NCBI GenBank assembly: GCA_954871525.1
Contig: OX940871.1
Location: 2,480,001 to 2,544,000, forward strand
Length of the DNA: 64,000 nt
Source: Parietaria judaica
Taxonomy: Eukaryota; Streptophyta; Magnoliopsida; Rosales; Urticaceae
Direction of reading: 5' to 3'
Below, in pieces: positions 11,451 through 22,992 of the stretch. The position numbers and the translations under genes were made by a program. How positions within the stretch are numbered: position 1 is the first letter of the stretch; every line of letters begins with the position of its first letter. The notes under the pieces were generated by a model. It did not search any database. It was not told the origin of the DNA and saw only the letters and a list, made by a program, of their open reading frames with translations.

Positions 11451-12036
11451 GAGGAACAATGGAGGAACAATCTTCACGTGGAGTGGGCCGAAAATTTTAA
11501 AAATTGAATAAATACGTGGCATGCCACGTTGGTCGACACGTGGCGGTCAACCATGCCATGTCAAACGTTGACTAAGAGTGTCAAAATTAATTGGATGATT
11601 TTTATTTGAAAATATACTTAAGAAACATTAGATATTATTGCCATAATTTTTTCACATTGGCCATTTAACTGGCCAAATGACAATTTGTTAGCTACTTTTG
11701 CCGCAAATTACCCTTTTATTAGTGTCTCCTTTTCCCTTTCCCTTGATAAAAATCCTGTAGAACATTTCGCACGGAGCTTAAAAAAAAACCTTGTTTTCTT
11801 TGAACGTAGAATTACTTGGAATTTGAAGCTAAGCAGTATGTTAATTACTTGGAATTTTATATGTTTTATTTGAATTTGGACTATGTCTAACTCTATTATT
11901 TAAATATCAATTTTCAAAATTCGGCTATATATTTAAGGATACAATTATAAAAAAAAAAGATATTACTTAATATATAATTAACAAATCCATTACACTTATA
12001 GAGTACTATTAATTTATTAAAAAGAATACATATATC

Positions 12037-12285
12037 CAGGGACGGACCCAGAAAATAATATTGGGGCGACGAACGACGAATAAAGATAAATAAATTAAAT
12101 TATAATTAATTAAATAGAGCATTTCATATTTTGTAATTACATCATAATTTTTACTAATTAAACGTGTATACACTATTTTTATAAATATTTTTCTTTAAAA
12201 TATGAATTTATATTTCAGTACTTTGTTGACAGCCATAAATTGTATTTAACTAATAATTTAGTAAAATGGTAATCTATAGTTATAC

Positions 12286-12333
<48 letters not shown>

Positions 12334-12662
12334 ATAAGAAAAGGAGTCCACCATGAAACATCATCACACTCACACTTAGTCAGTGACTCACTACTAATCA
12401 GTTATTATAACGTTAGAAATTAAAATATAATAAACAAATATTTTTTGAAAGAGAGAGAAAATGAAAGTGTGAGTGGGGCCCATTAACTTCTTCTTCTCCA
12501 ACACAACACTGCTTCACTTCCGAGCTTTATTTTGTCTCTCCAATAGCGCTGGTTTGGCGATGTTTTGTGATTAAAAAGTTCAAAAAAATTAGCAGACATT
12601 TTTTCCCCCGACTGGCCGGGGGTGACAACTGCCACCCCCAACAATAGTTGGGTCCGTCCCTG
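12037..12662. mobile_element. hAT non-autonomous element, CAGGGACGGACCCA ends
   Basis: Perfect 14-bp terminal inverted repeats CAGGGACGGACCCA and perfect 8-bp flanking duplications CATATATC (12029-12036, 12663-12670) define this 626-bp element. It contains a long (TA)n run near 12299-12332 and no transposase frame. Perfect termini and duplication suggest a fairly recent insertion. Confidence 0.85.
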
Positions 12663-12865
12663 CATATATCCATATAAAAAAAATTACTTAATATATAATT
12701 AACGAATCCATTATATCATATAATATATATATTAATTTATTAAAAATAAAAAAATTAGATCAAGTTGAAGCCATCGACACGGCTCTAGTCCTAAACGGTA
12801 TATTATGCATGGACACACGTGTGTAGTCCATTTTTATTGGTTCATTCTTCATACTTTTACACTTA

Positions 12866-13389
12866 CCAAATCAAACTTCTGACATGTGGTTTATTGATTT
12901 AGATCGAGTTTGGTGAAATTAATGACTCAAATTTCAGTGAGTGTCCCTGTTATTAATTAAATTTAAGTAGGAACTAGGACATAATTAATTAGATTAGCTA
13001 AATATTTATCAAAGATAATTGCGATAAAAGTATCTAAATTTTAACTAATCGAAGTAATAGGGGTTTAAAATGAAAAATAGTGATAAAAGTGTCAAAATTT
13101 TATAAATATGAATATTGATCAATTTTGGTAGCATATTATTTTTCAATCATACCAAAATACCTATTCATGTGTCCATCCTACTCTTTAAGATCTTCTCTCA
13201 TTTGAATTTGGCGGGAAAAAAAAAAGAAGACAAAATAATGTGTTGCATCACATATATTGACTTTAAGTACGTTTGCATTATTTTTTCACTTTGAACTTTT
13301 ACAGCCTCAATCGGTCTAAAATTTGATATTTATGTCGTAATTATCCCTTATCGTTATCAGTACTTGACTACTTATAATAGGAGTAGGAG
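12866..13389 (+). repeat. Direct duplication, copy 1 (about 524 bp)
   Basis: This stretch and 14792-15315 match along their length. Shared phrases include TTGATTTAGATCGAGTTTGG and CTTGACTACTTA. They differ by scattered substitutions and small indels. No coding frame is shared. The copies flank a 1.4-kb block holding MULE, SINE and hAT pieces and one open frame. Confidence 0.75.
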
Positions 13390-13932
13390 ATATTATTTGG
13401 GGCAAAAGTACCCAAGTAGTTTGAAAATGGAGAGGCATAGAGCCAAGTTAAAAAACTGTGGCAAAAATTGTCAAGTTCTACATGTGAGTAAATTTTTAAA
13501 CTTCCATGCACTTCACCTTAATTCTGTTAACATAGGTCCCACATGTCAATTTTTTTAAGTACCCGAGGAGGGCCCCGAAGAAGCCCTCCTTGGTTGCTAG
13601 GATAGCCTAGTGGTAATTCCACACTACCTCCAAGGTGGAGGTTGTGGGTTAGAACTTTAATCTGTTGATACAACCTTTAACACAACTTAGGTCTATGGAG
13701 ACATACTTTAATATAACTTGGGTCTACAAAAATTACCAGAACATAGCAAAAATAAGCAAAAAAAAAAAAGGACGAAATATTGTTAATTTTTCATAAACGA
13801 TTTAAAAAAAAAAGTTGCATGTGGGACCAACTTAACAGAGTTAAGGTGAAGTGGTGGATGGAAATCTGAAAATTGACTAAAATGTAAAACTTAGCAACTT
13901 CTGCCACATTTTTTTTTCAACTTGGCTCCATG
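13387..13932. mobile_element. MULE-type element, right end lost or displaced
   Basis: The sequence from 13387 (GAGATATTATTTGGGGCAAA) to about 13556 is repeated in inverse orientation at about 13808-13932. It shares AGCCAAGTT, CTTCACCTTAA, CTCTGTTAA and GGTCCCACATG blocks. The right arm stops where a GGCCGGCC hAT fragment begins, so the outermost right TIR and target duplication are missing. A SINE lies in the middle. Confidence 0.6.
13591..13769 (+). repeat. tRNA-derived SINE with poly(A) tail
   Basis: A box TAGCCTAGTGG (13603-13613) and B box GGGTTAGAACT (13646-13656) have the spacing and sequence of an internal polymerase III promoter. The unit ends in a 12-base A run (13758-13769). Such head-plus-A-tail units are typical plant SINEs. 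I could not see a convincing target duplication. Confidence 0.6.
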
Positions 13933-14035
13933 CAGGGCCGGCCTAACACTTTTCGGGGCTTTGGGCGAATCATTAATATGAGAGTTTTTTTGAGAGTCTG
14001 CAATACAATATTGCAGGAGCTATTGTATTACGGAC
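13933..14035. mobile_element. Truncated copy of the CAGGGCCGGCC hAT miniature family
   Basis: The stretch starts CAGGGCCGGCCTAACAC and shares TTTGGGCGAATCATTAATAT and CTGCAATACAATATTGCAGG with the complete copies at 49734 and 50505. It lacks their right end. It abuts the MULE arm on its left and the membrane-protein frame on its right. Confidence 0.75.
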
Positions 14036-14092
14036 CATTGCAGAGACAAGAGAGAAGAGTTTGAACTCAACTTCGCGCAAGATTTTGTTTCT

Positions 14093-14461
14093 TCATTTAG
14101 CGACGCAAGGCCTCGTAGGCTCCGAGTTGATGTTGAACCTCGGATGCTCAATCAAGAAGGAGAGAATAAACACGAAGGAGAAGGAAACATAAATGACCAT
14201 GGATCTCTTTATGAATTGTTCCCGCCTGATTGTGAAATCATTCCTAACCATCACCCCTACGCACAGGATGATGATAAAGATCGCAACTCCAACTACACAT
14301 GCTATTATTTTTAGAGTTGCCTCGTTGGGTAGTTGCAGCTCCAAGAAGGAGCTTTTGTAGACAAAGAACATACCCAGTAACCTTGATAAGAATCCTGATA
14401 CAGTCAGAATGCGATCTCTAAATGGAAACTTCATCATGAAACGAACGAATCTATTCTCCAC
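14093..14461 (-). CDS. Hypothetical small membrane protein
   Basis: The frame encodes 122 aa with three evident hydrophobic stretches: around residues 20-35, a long one at about 50-68 (IIACVVGVAIFIIILCVGVM) and one at about 88-103 (MVIYVSFSFVFILSFLI). Charged loops (RRE, KRS) lie between them. No family was recognised. The setting is repeat-rich, with a hAT fragment ending about 60 bp past its stop and a 524-bp duplication on both sides. It may therefore be a residual gene fragment rather than an active gene. A similar arrangement, a multi-pass membrane frame next to the same hAT family, occurs at 50155-50953, but I see no clear sequence identity between the two proteins. Confidence 0.4.
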   Translation of the reverse strand: MENRFVRFMMKFPFRDRILTVSGFLSRLLGMFFVYKSSFLELQLPNEATLKIIACVVGVAIFIIILCVGVMVRNDFTIRREQFIKRSMVIYVSFSFVFILSFLIEHPRFNINSEPTRPCVAK

Positions 14462-14791
14462 GATCGTTATTGTGTGAGATAAAAAAAACTAATTGATTTA
14501 ACAAAAAGAAAAAGAAAAAAATCTTTAGAGTACGCGGGGCATATCGTTGAAATTATATTGGAGGGGGTTACCGTATTTTTTCATGGAGCAATGCATTGAA
14601 TATATATGATGAACCAATTTTAGATTTTTGTACCAAAATACTTTGGTTTCCGCCTTCCGGTCATAAAGTAACATTTAGATCTTGGAATCTTTACCTAGTA
14701 AAGGTATCTCCAAAAATGACATCATTTCGGTGTTGAAATTACATTACTTTTGCGAAGTTTTTGACACTAATTTTTTTTTCTTCACCAAATA

Positions 14792-15315
14792 TCAAATCAA
14801 ACTTCTAATATATTGTTTATTGATTTAGATCGAGTTTGGTGAAATTAATGACTCAAATCTCATTGAGTGTCCCTGTCATTAATGAAATTTAGTAGGAACT
14901 AGGACATAATTAATTAGATGAGTTAAATTTTATCAAGGATAATCGCGATAGAAGTATATCTAAATTTTAACTGATTGAGGTAAGAGGGGTTTAAAATGAA
15001 AAATAGTGATTAGTGTCAAAATTTTATAAATATGAATATTGGTCAATTTTATTAGAATATTATTATTCAATCATACCGAAATACATATTTATGTGTCCAT
15101 CCTGATCTTTAAGATCTTCTCTCATTTGAATTTGACGGAAAAATAAAATAAAAATAATAATGTGTTGCATTACATATATTGACTTAAGTACGTTTGCATT
15201 ATTTTTTCACTTTGAACTTTTGCAGCCCCAATCGGTCTAAAATATATTTGATATTTATGTCGTAATTATCCCTTACCGTTATCGGTACTTGACTACTTAA
15301 TAGTAGGAGTAGGAG
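14792..15315 (+). repeat. Direct duplication, copy 2 (about 524 bp)
   Basis: This is the partner of 12866-13389, in the same orientation and of nearly equal length. Both end in AGTAGGAGTAGGAG-like sequence. Copy 1 runs straight into a MULE arm after this point while copy 2 continues into unique DNA, so the MULE probably inserted at the edge of copy 1. Confidence 0.75.
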
Positions 15316-17105
15316 TTAAACGAATTTATTGCTATTGTCTAAAACATAATGTCTTTTCCCAAATCTAGTTGATGATCTTTTGCTGTAGCTTGATATTGAT
15401 ATTAAACTTTTTTATTTTTATTTTGTCGTTGATTACAAACAATACTTTCAGCCTCGTGTTACGCATAAAGAGAAGTAGTTGGCATCAAACGACCTTTTTT
15501 GTTAGCAATAATTTAGTTAGTGTTGTCAAAAACTCAGAAGAAAGGCGTTTACACGTGAAATAAATATACCTTATTATTCTATCCATTAATTTTATTATAT
15601 GTTGAAGTATTCAAGTCACACACCAGAATTATAATAATTAACCTTCGATAGTCTCTAATCGTGACAGACACAATTTATCATAAACTTAAAAAAATTAGCG
15701 AGTTTTGAGTTTAAAGGGGTTTAGTCGAAAATAAATCTTTTCACGGAATCATAAATGAAATGAAAAATAACAAATATAATATGCTTAGACGCACATCTCC
15801 CTCGTGTACACACAGAAAGACGAACTTTACATAACTATATCGCGTCTCGTATCCGTAATAGATGGCCTAACTATCTTGTAACGTGAATATATATAAATTC
15901 CACGTAAAATGAGGTGTCTCCACGAAGCAAAGGTGTTGCAATTGTGGCCTACTTGGGAAACAAACTTTGCCAATTTGGCGGTTTCCCATGCACTGTCATA
16001 GAAAAAAAAGGGTTAATTTCTGACTTTCTGTTAATATCTCCGAACTTTGGAAAATTGCATTCAAACAGTCCAATAATCACACACGAGTTTTACGAGTTTC
16101 GATCCGTTAACGAGGTGCCTAATTACACGTTTTCCGCCTTGTCGAATGAAAATAGTAAATTAACTTTATGCCAGTCCATAATTTTTAAACAACTTAAATA
16201 CTTTTGCCACCAATAACCCACAAAAAATAATCATAAATTTTTACTTTTAGCGCGCACTCACGTATTAATATATATATATTACAAGAATAGCAGTCAACAA
16301 TTGATTTCATCCAACAAAAAAATAGAAGAACGGTCTTCTCTTTCACACGTATACAATACAAACACAGACTCAGAGTATTTCTGAACTCTCGCAATGATCA
16401 AATCCATAGCAAGAGGAGACTGAAAAGCTTGCTTAAGACCTTTCGCTAGCTCCGATCGCCACCGATATATATTCTCTGGTCAGTATATATGTATACACGT
16501 ATGTATATAAATCTCATCATTCTCTCACGTTTGATCTTCTACTATAGCTCGTGATCATAATAACTCATGTAGATTCTTCCTTCGGTCTTCATATTATGAA
16601 GTATGAACTGAGTGCTTAGACTTAATTATTGGAGGACATTTTATTACTTTTTAAAAAGAAAATTTGCAGTATATACTGTTGGACTACTCTACTATAAATA
16701 TAATTAATGATTCATGTATAATTGACTGTCATGACTCGATTCTCGAGGTTATCAACAGATCTCGATGAACCCAAAAGTCAAAACTTGATCACGCAAGTTC
16801 TAACTTCTATATATGTTCTCACTGAATTGTTATTTTATGTTACGTTAATGGATTACAAGCAATAATTACCGATGAAAAACGGACGAAGATTTCATAAGTT
16901 TTAGAACAGACCGGTGGTATATATACGGAAAAAACACCGATAATAGGCGGATTTCTTTAAGTGGAAGCGGAAAAACAAGCGAGCTGGCTTATCGCTTCGC
17001 CGTGGGATTTAGTATTTTAATCAAAATCCGTTATTTTAATTTTTAAAACTACTTGTAATTTCCTAACCTCCGGGTGTATTTATTATATCGATATATATAT
17101 ATATA
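15316..17105. other. Intergenic DNA, no supportable gene
   Basis: Only short open frames of low quality are present, including 15369-15563, 15914-16216 and 16194-16394. None has recognisable motifs. The right end is a (TA)n tract into which the copia element inserted. Confidence 0.4.
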
Positions 17106-17110
17106 TATAT

Positions 17111-17783
17111 TGTTGATCACCCATCGGTGACACAAGATCATGTGTGTCACAGTCACTTAAAGATAAGGAGCCTATCGGACGATGACATTCAGTCACCATC
17201 CGGGGACGATAACGATGAGCCAACGGCTATATAAGCAAAGCTCGTACAGCGGTTAGAAGCAACCAGACCATACATCAAAGAGAGAGAGAATCAAGAAGAG
17301 AGAGTTCTTGAGAGACAGAGCTTCTCAGGCGAGTCAGACGGTGGATACGACGACGAAGGTGACGACGGAGTACGGAGAAGGAAGGCTCGGGAACGATAGA
17401 CAGAGGAGCACACTCTGGGGATCTGTCGGAGCTTCTTCGCGGCGTCAAAGGGGTTCGTTCGCACCGGGGTTCTGATCGCCGGCATTCTCTGGGTCTGGTT
17501 CATCTCCGATCACCGTGAAGAGCGCTGGAAGACGAAGGTCATCTCGACATCGTATAGCGTAAGGTGGAGTCATCGGAGGGAGCTGTGAAAGGAGCTGTGA
17601 GTTTGAATTCAACGGGAAGATCATCTTCTGGAGAAGATCGAATCTTTTGTAACCGGTTGTGTAATTCAAACATCATCGTGATCAATAAAGCGTTAGTCTT
17701 TGTCGTCCAATTCAATCGTGTTATTCCGCATTTGTTCGTGGTAATCGATATTCGTATCGGGTTGCTGGGTGAAATCCCCAACA
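17111..17783 (+). repeat. Copia 5' LTR
   Basis: The LTR runs from TGTTGATCACCC to CCCCAACA. A TATA box (TATATAAG) at 17228-17235 would start transcription near 17255-17265. AATAAA at 17684-17689 fits a polyadenylation signal. One difference from the 3' LTR (T here, C there) was noted at about 17397. Confidence 0.95.
17228..17235 (+). promoter_or_regulatory. LTR TATA box
   Basis: TATATAAG within GGCTATATAAGCAAAG is the only good TATA box in the LTR. It is also present in the 3' LTR at about 22437-22444. Confidence 0.6.
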
Positions 17784-17785
17784 AG

Positions 17786-17797
17786 TGGTATCAGAGC
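17786..17797 (+). other. Primer binding site, initiator Met-tRNA
   Basis: TGGTATCAGAGC lies two bases after the 5' LTR and is complementary to the 3' end of plant initiator methionine tRNA, the usual copia primer. Confidence 0.95.
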
Positions 17798-17940
17798 TCC
17801 TTTTCTCGGTGAATCAAGGAAGGGTTCATCGGAGAATCAAGATCCGAGTTCAAGAACCGAACAAGAAAGTAAAGGAGTTCAAGATTCTGAATCTTGACGA
17901 AGATCGTCAGAGTCACTCCTGCCAAACGCGATAAGGAATA

Positions 17941-20900
17941 ATGGGACCAGACAAGACAGATATCGCGAAGTTCACCGGCGATGGTGACTTCAACATCTGG
18001 AAGATCAAGATGCACGCACAGCTGTGCCAGATGGGCCTCGACAAGGCGCTCAAGGGCGATGAGGCATTCTCGGAGAAGCTGAGTGAGGAGGACAAGGAAG
18101 ACATCATGACGAGGGCGAGAAGCACCATTATTCTCGCTCTCAGCGATGATGTCATCAAAGACATCCAAGACGAGACGACAGCGGCAGGAATCTGGAAGCG
18201 TCTCGATGAGACGTACAACAGGAAGTCCTGGGCGAACGAGTTGTTTCTCAAACAACGGATGTATACCCTCAAGATGGCTCCGGGATCATCGCTGAAGCAA
18301 CACTTTATCGAATTCAAGAAGATCATCACAGATCTGAAGACGATAAATGTGGAAGTCCCGTCAAAGGATCAAGCACTCCTCCTACTGAATTCGGTATCGG
18401 GGATGTACGACAGGATCCAGGACATTCTGCTATTTAGTGGCAGGGAGACCCTCACCGTCGACGATGTCAAGACGGCCGTGCTAGCCAAGGAGGTTCAGCG
18501 CAAGCAGGAGGGCAAGTTCGATGGAAGATCAGGTGGAGCGGAGAGCCTCGTCGTTAACCGTGAAAGATCGGCCAAGCGAGAGAAGTTCAGGAAAGGCTCA
18601 CCGAGGCGATCATCATCGAGGCCGAGAAGCGGCAAGTGTTACAACTGTAACAAGGAAGGACAATTCCGGAGAGAGTGTCCCGAGAAGAGAACGGGTAAGC
18701 CGTTCAGAAGGAATAGCGATGACGGTCCAGCGAACGCTTCCCAGGTATCGGGAGGGTACGATAGCGCTGAGGTCCTCGCGATGATGCCGACCAGCATGCG
18801 AACAGCGTGGATACTGGATTCGGGATGCTCGTACCACATGAGTCACGAGCAGAGTTGGTTCGAGGGGATGAAGGCCGACGAGGAGGTCATGCCAGTATCG
18901 ACGGGCACCGAGGAGATGTGCGCCGTCGAGGGGATTGGGTCGATATCATTAAGACTCAAGGATGGTACACGGAGAACCCTGAACCAAGTAAGGTATGTCC
19001 CTGGACTCAAACGAAATCTTATTTCTTTGGGTGTCCTCGAAGAGCAGGGATACTCATGGAAGTCATGCAAGGGTGGCTTAAAAGTCACAAAGGGTGCGAT
19101 GACATTCATGAGAGCTTATCGGTACAATGGCATATACATCCTGGAGGGTGAGACTGCCATCGGGGAAGCAGCAAATATCTCAACGACAGTGTCGAAGACC
19201 ACTCTATGGCACGATAGACTGGGGCATGTCAGCGAGAAGGGACTTGATATACTCAAGCGAGGAGGCTGCTTCGGGAACGATAAGGTGGAGAAGCTCGACT
19301 TCTGCGAACACTGTGTGTTTGGGAAGCAGCATCGGGTGAAATTCGGCAAGGGGTCTCACACGAGCAAGTCAGTTCTTGACTATGTTCACTCTGACTTGTG
19401 GGGACCGGCACGAGTAGATTCGCATGGAGGAAACAGATACTTTATCTCCTTCATCGACGACTACTCGAGGAAGCTCTGGGTTTATATGATCAGATCAAAG
19501 GACAAGGCTTTCGAAGCCTTTGTCAACTGGCGCGCACTTGTTGAGAATCAGTGCGGGAAGAGGCTCTTGCATCTCCGCACGGACAATGGATTAGAGTATC
19601 TGTCCGAGGAGTTCAACGATCACTGCCGGAAGGCAGGCATCCGACGATCCAAGACTGTGAGGCACTCGCCTCAACAGAACGGTCTCGCTGAAAGGATGAA
19701 CCGAACCATCATGGAACGAGTAAGGTGTATGCTCTCGAGGGCAAATTTGTCATCGCGGTTCTGGGGAGAAGCTGTCCATACAGCGGCCTATCTGATCAAT
19801 AGGTTGCCATCGTCTGCGATAGACTTTGAAGTTCCTCAGAAGCGATGGACAAATCGACCAGAGCACACCGACTACTCCAAACTGAAAGTCTTTGGCTGTG
19901 CAGCTTACTATCATGTAAACGATGGTAAGCTTGTACCTAGGGCCAAGAAAGGACTGTTCATGGGGTACCCCGACGGAGTTAAAGGGTACCGGATTTGGTG
20001 TTCGGAGTCACGAAAGTGCATCATCAGTCGAGACGTCACTTTCAATGAAGAAAGTTTCTTGGAAGGCAAGGCAACCCCGACAAGCCCTGAAGATCTCTAT
20101 GAAGGAGACGGATTTCAGCTTGAGGTGGAGCTTTGCGATAAGCCAGTACGAAAAGAGGCTCATCGGGAGTATTTCACCCGAGGAGCTCTTATCGGAAACC
20201 CAGAGGAAAATGGCCGAAGAGGTGATCGCGATGAGAATTTGCGACAAGGAATCCCCGATGAGCATACCCAACAAGGTATGCGAGAAGAGCTATCGCGACG
20301 AGAATCCCGCGATGAGGAACTATCGCGACGAGAATCCCGCGATGAGGAACTTTCGAAGTTCCGACAAGGTACCTGCGATGAATCTTCGTCGAGCGGTAGT
20401 AAAGGAAGCCCGATAAGAAGAGATCGAGGAGAATCCAGCCGACAAGATCATCGGGAGCAGGTCTCATCGAACAACGATGAGGTGTCCAACGAAGAGGACA
20501 GCGAGGAAGAGGCTCTCGGAGCCGAAGAGGAAACTCTTGACGAGGGATACCTACTTTCTCGGGATAGGCCCCGACGGGCTATCAGGAAGCCGATAAGATA
20601 CGCCCACGCTGAGATGGTGGCTTATGCTTTCAACACTGTTGGTGTTGAAATCGACAACGAGCCTCGCTCGTTCAGTGAAGCCATCAGGTCAAGCGACGAG
20701 AAGAAGTGGCGAGCGGCAATGGACGAAGAGATGAACTCTCTTCACCAGAACAATACTTGGGTCCTTGTTCCGAAGCCGAAGAACTGCAAGGTTGTCGGCT
20801 GTCGGTGGCTATACAAGGTGAAGCCAAGTGCACCAGGAGGCGAGCCGGCGAGGTTCAAAGCCAGGTTGGTGGCGAAGGGATTCACACAGCGAGAAGGTAT

Positions 20901-22266
20901 AGACTTCAATGAAGTCTTCTCGCCAGTGGTAAAGCATACATCGATAAGGGTGCTACTTTCGATGGTTGCGAAGTTCAACTGGGAGCTTGAACAGATGGAT
21001 GTGAAGACAGCCTTCCTACATGGAGAACTCGAGGAGAAAATCCTCATGCAACAACCCGAGGGGTTCGTGCAGAAGGGAAAAGAGGATTGGGTTTGCTCTC
21101 TTAAGAAGTCCTTGTACGGACTTAAGCAATCTCCTCGACAATGGTATAAGAGGTTTGACACATTCATGCAGAAGAATTCCTATCGGAGGAGCAGACACGA
21201 CAACTGTGTCTACTTCAGAACGACGAGCAGCGGTGTGAGTATTTACTTACTCCTATATGTTGACGATATGCTCATCATTTCCAGCAGTACTGGAGAAATC
21301 AGGAAGCTTAAGGACTCATTGAAGTCAGAGTTCGAGATGAAGGACTTGGGGCCAGCGAGAAGGATTCTCGGGATGGACATCCGAAGAGACCGCGCGAGAG
21401 GCTACCTCAGCGTCTCGCAAACGGACTACTTCAGGAAGGTCGTCGAGAAGTTCCAAATGGAGAAGGCCAAGCCTTCGAAACAGCCCCTCGCACCTCACTT
21501 CAAACTCTGTAATGAGTTAAGCCCGACGACAGAGGCTGAGAAGAAGAGGATGGGACTTGTACCATATACAAGTGCCGTCGGAAGCCTCATGTACGGGATG
21601 ATCTGCACAAGACCAGATTTGGACTATGCAGTAAGCTTGGTAAGCCGGTACATGGCTAACCCAGGGCAAGAGCATTGGAATGCCGTCAAATGGATCCTCC
21701 GATACTTGGCAGGCAGTTCCGACAAGGGCCTGATTTACTCCAGCGAGGAGACAAAGGAATCAGTGATTCAAGGCTTCGTTGACTCAGATTATGCAGGAGA
21801 CCTCGACAAGCGAAGGTATCTCACCGGATATAACTTCAAGGTGTTCGGGAATCTAGTCAGCTGGAAGGCATCGCTTCAGCACATCGTGGCCTTATCAACC
21901 ACAGAGGCTGAATACGTGGCAATCACTGAGGCTGCTAAGGAAGGGCTCTGGCTGAAAGGGCTTCTCACAGAGCTAGGATTCGAGCAAAGGTCCTTCGACC
22001 TTTACTGTGACAGCCAGTCCGCGATACACTTGTGTAAGAATCAGATGTATCACGAGAGGACCAAGCATATCGACATTAGGCTGCACTTCGTCAAGGACAT
22101 CGTAGAGTTGAATACGATGAAGGTTCTCAAGATCGGAACCGATGAGAACCCGGCGGACATGATCACTAAGGTGATTCCGGTCGGCAAGTTCGAACAGAGC
22201 TTGGTTCAGCTCGGGGTTGGTGATACCCAACCAGAGCCGAAGGATAAGGGTGTATCGAGCGCCTAG
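17941..22266 (+). CDS. Copia gag-pol polyprotein, intact frame, zinc knuckle His replaced by Gln
   Basis: The 1441-aa polyprotein has, in order: gag (residues 1-230, starting [20 protein letters not shown]); a zinc knuckle at 233-246, [14 protein letters not shown]; protease with DSG at 293-295; GAG-pre-integrase zinc finger (WHDRLGH ... CEHC); integrase triad D485, D548, E584 (35-residue D-E spacing); reverse transcriptase with YVDD at 1106-1109; and RNase H acidic residues near D1281/D1283, E1322 and D1357. The knuckle should be C-x2-C-x4-H-x4-C, but residue 241 is Gln (CAA), one base from His. A serine/arginine/glutamate-rich linker near residues 780-800 holds a 30-bp tandem duplication. 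All enzymatic motifs seem intact. The knuckle change may impair RNA packaging. Confidence 0.97.
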   Translation: MGPDKTDIAKFTGDGDFNIWKIKMHAQLCQMGLDKALKGDEAFSEKLSEEDKEDIMTRARSTIILALSDDVIKDIQDETTAAGIWKRLDETYNRKSWANELFLKQRMYTLKMAPGSSLKQHFIEFKKIITDLKTINVEVPSKDQALLLLNSVSGMYDRIQDILLFSGRETLTVDDVKTAVLAKEVQRKQEGKFDGRSGGAESLVVNRERSAKREKFRKGSPRRSSSRPRSGKCYNCNKEGQFRRECPEKRTGKPFRRNSDDGPANASQVSGGYDSAEVLAMMPTSMRTAWILDSGCSYHMSHEQSWFEGMKADEEVMPVSTGTEEMCAVEGIGSISLRLKDGTRRTLNQVRYVPGLKRNLISLGVLEEQGYSWKSCKGGLKVTKGAMTFMRAYRYNGIYILEGETAIGEAANISTTVSKTTLWHDRLGHVSEKGLDILKRGGCFGNDKVEKLDFCEHCVFGKQHRVKFGKGSHTSKSVLDYVHSDLWGPARVDSHGGNRYFISFIDDYSRKLWVYMIRSKDKAFEAFVNWRALVENQCGKRLLHLRTDNGLEYLSEEFNDHCRKAGIRRSKTVRHSPQQNGLAERMNRTIMERVRCMLSRANLSSRFWGEAVHTAAYLINRLPSSAIDFEVPQKRWTNRPEHTDYSKLKVFGCAAYYHVNDGKLVPRAKKGLFMGYPDGVKGYRIWCSESRKCIISRDVTFNEESFLEGKATPTSPEDLYEGDGFQLEVELCDKPVRKEAHREYFTRGALIGNPEENGRRGDRDENLRQGIPDEHTQQGMREELSRRESRDEELSRRESRDEELSKFRQGTCDESSSSGSKGSPIRRDRGESSRQDHREQVSSNNDEVSNEEDSEEEALGAEEETLDEGYLLSRDRPRRAIRKPIRYAHAEMVAYAFNTVGVEIDNEPRSFSEAIRSSDEKKWRAAMDEEMNSLHQNNTWVLVPKPKNCKVVGCRWLYKVKPSAPGGEPARFKARLVAKGFTQREGIDFNEVFSPVVKHTSIRVLLSMVAKFNWELEQMDVKTAFLHGELEEKILMQQPEGFVQKGKEDWVCSLKKSLYGLKQSPRQWYKRFDTFMQKNSYRRSRHDNCVYFRTTSSGVSIYLLLYVDDMLIISSSTGEIRKLKDSLKSEFEMKDLGPARRILGMDIRRDRARGYLSVSQTDYFRKVVEKFQMEKAKPSKQPLAPHFKLCNELSPTTEAEKKRMGLVPYTSAVGSLMYGMICTRPDLDYAVSLVSRYMANPGQEHWNAVKWILRYLAGSSDKGLIYSSEETKESVIQGFVDSDYAGDLDKRRYLTGYNFKVFGNLVSWKASLQHIVALSTTEAEYVAITEAAKEGLWLKGLLTELGFEQRSFDLYCDSQSAIHLCKNQMYHERTKHIDIRLHFVKDIVELNTMKVLKIGTDENPADMITKVIPVGKFEQSLVQLGVGDTQPEPKDKGVSSA
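20290..20349 (+). repeat. Two 30-bp tandem units in the gag-pol linker
   Basis: The units (20290-20319, 20320-20349) are identical and encode [10 protein letters not shown] twice. They lie between the integrase and reverse transcriptase domains, a region that tolerates length change. Confidence 0.85.
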
Positions 22267-22306
22267 GCTCGAGGACAGGGGCAAATTATCAATAAGCGAC
22301 GATGAC

Positions 22307-22319
22307 ACAAGGTGGAGAT
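22307..22319 (+). other. Polypurine tract
   Basis: CAAGGTGGAGATT lies immediately before the 3' LTR and matches the usual copia plus-strand priming site. Confidence 0.8.
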
Positions 22320-22992
22320 TGTTGATCACCCATCGGTGACACAAGATCATGTGTGTCACAGTCACTTAAAGATAAGGAGCCTATCGGACGATGACATTCA
22401 GTCACCATCCGGGGACGATAACGATGAGCCAACGGCTATATAAGCAAAGCTCGTACAGCGGTTAGAAGCAACCAGACCATACATCAAAGAGAGAGAGAAT
22501 CAAGAAGAGAGAGTTCTTGAGAGACAGAGCTTCTCAGGCGAGTCAGACGGTGGATACGACGACGAAGGTGACGACGGAGTACGGAGAAGGAAGGCTCGGG
22601 AACGACAGACAGAGGAGCACACTCTGGGGATCTGTCGGAGCTTCTTCGCGGCGTCAAAGGGGTTCGTTCGCACCGGGGTTCTGATCGCCGGCATTCTCTG
22701 GGTCTGGTTCATCTCCGATCACCGTGAAGAGCGCTGGAAGACGAAGGTCATCTCGACATCGTATAGCGTAAGGTGGAGTCATCGGAGGGAGCTGTGAAAG
22801 GAGCTGTGAGTTTGAATTCAACGGGAAGATCATCTTCTGGAGAAGATCGAATCTTTTGTAACCGGTTGTGTAATTCAAACATCATCGTGATCAATAAAGC
22901 GTTAGTCTTTGTCGTCCAATTCAATCGTGTTATTCCGCATTTGTTCGTGGTAATCGATATTCGTATCGGGTTGCTGGGTGAAATCCCCAACA
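22320..22992 (+). repeat. Copia 3' LTR
   Basis: The length matches the 5' LTR (673 bp), with one observed substitution, giving about 0.15% divergence. It is followed by a (TA)n/(TG)n tract at 22993-23033. Confidence 0.95.

Larger units (their letters stand above)
10080..11713. mobile_element. Non-autonomous MULE with about 235-bp terminal inverted repeats
   Basis: The element starts GGGTAATTTGCGGCAAAAGT and ends in the inverse of GGGTAATTTGCGGCAAAAGT. It is flanked by perfect 9-bp direct repeats TTTTATTAG (10071-10079 and 11714-11722). Nine-base target duplications and very long TIRs are hallmarks of Mutator-like elements. TIR similarity runs from 10080 to about 10315 and from about 11482 to 11713, and includes several ACGTGGCA motifs. 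No transposase is encoded. A hAT miniature (11085-11354) sits inside, together with a tRNA-like SINE remnant around it. Confidence 0.85.

Noticed and set aside
20189..20467. Antisense frame within the copia linker, repeat-rich protein
   Set aside because: It is the opposite strand of the tandem-repeat region of gag-pol. The sense frame is the intact polyprotein.
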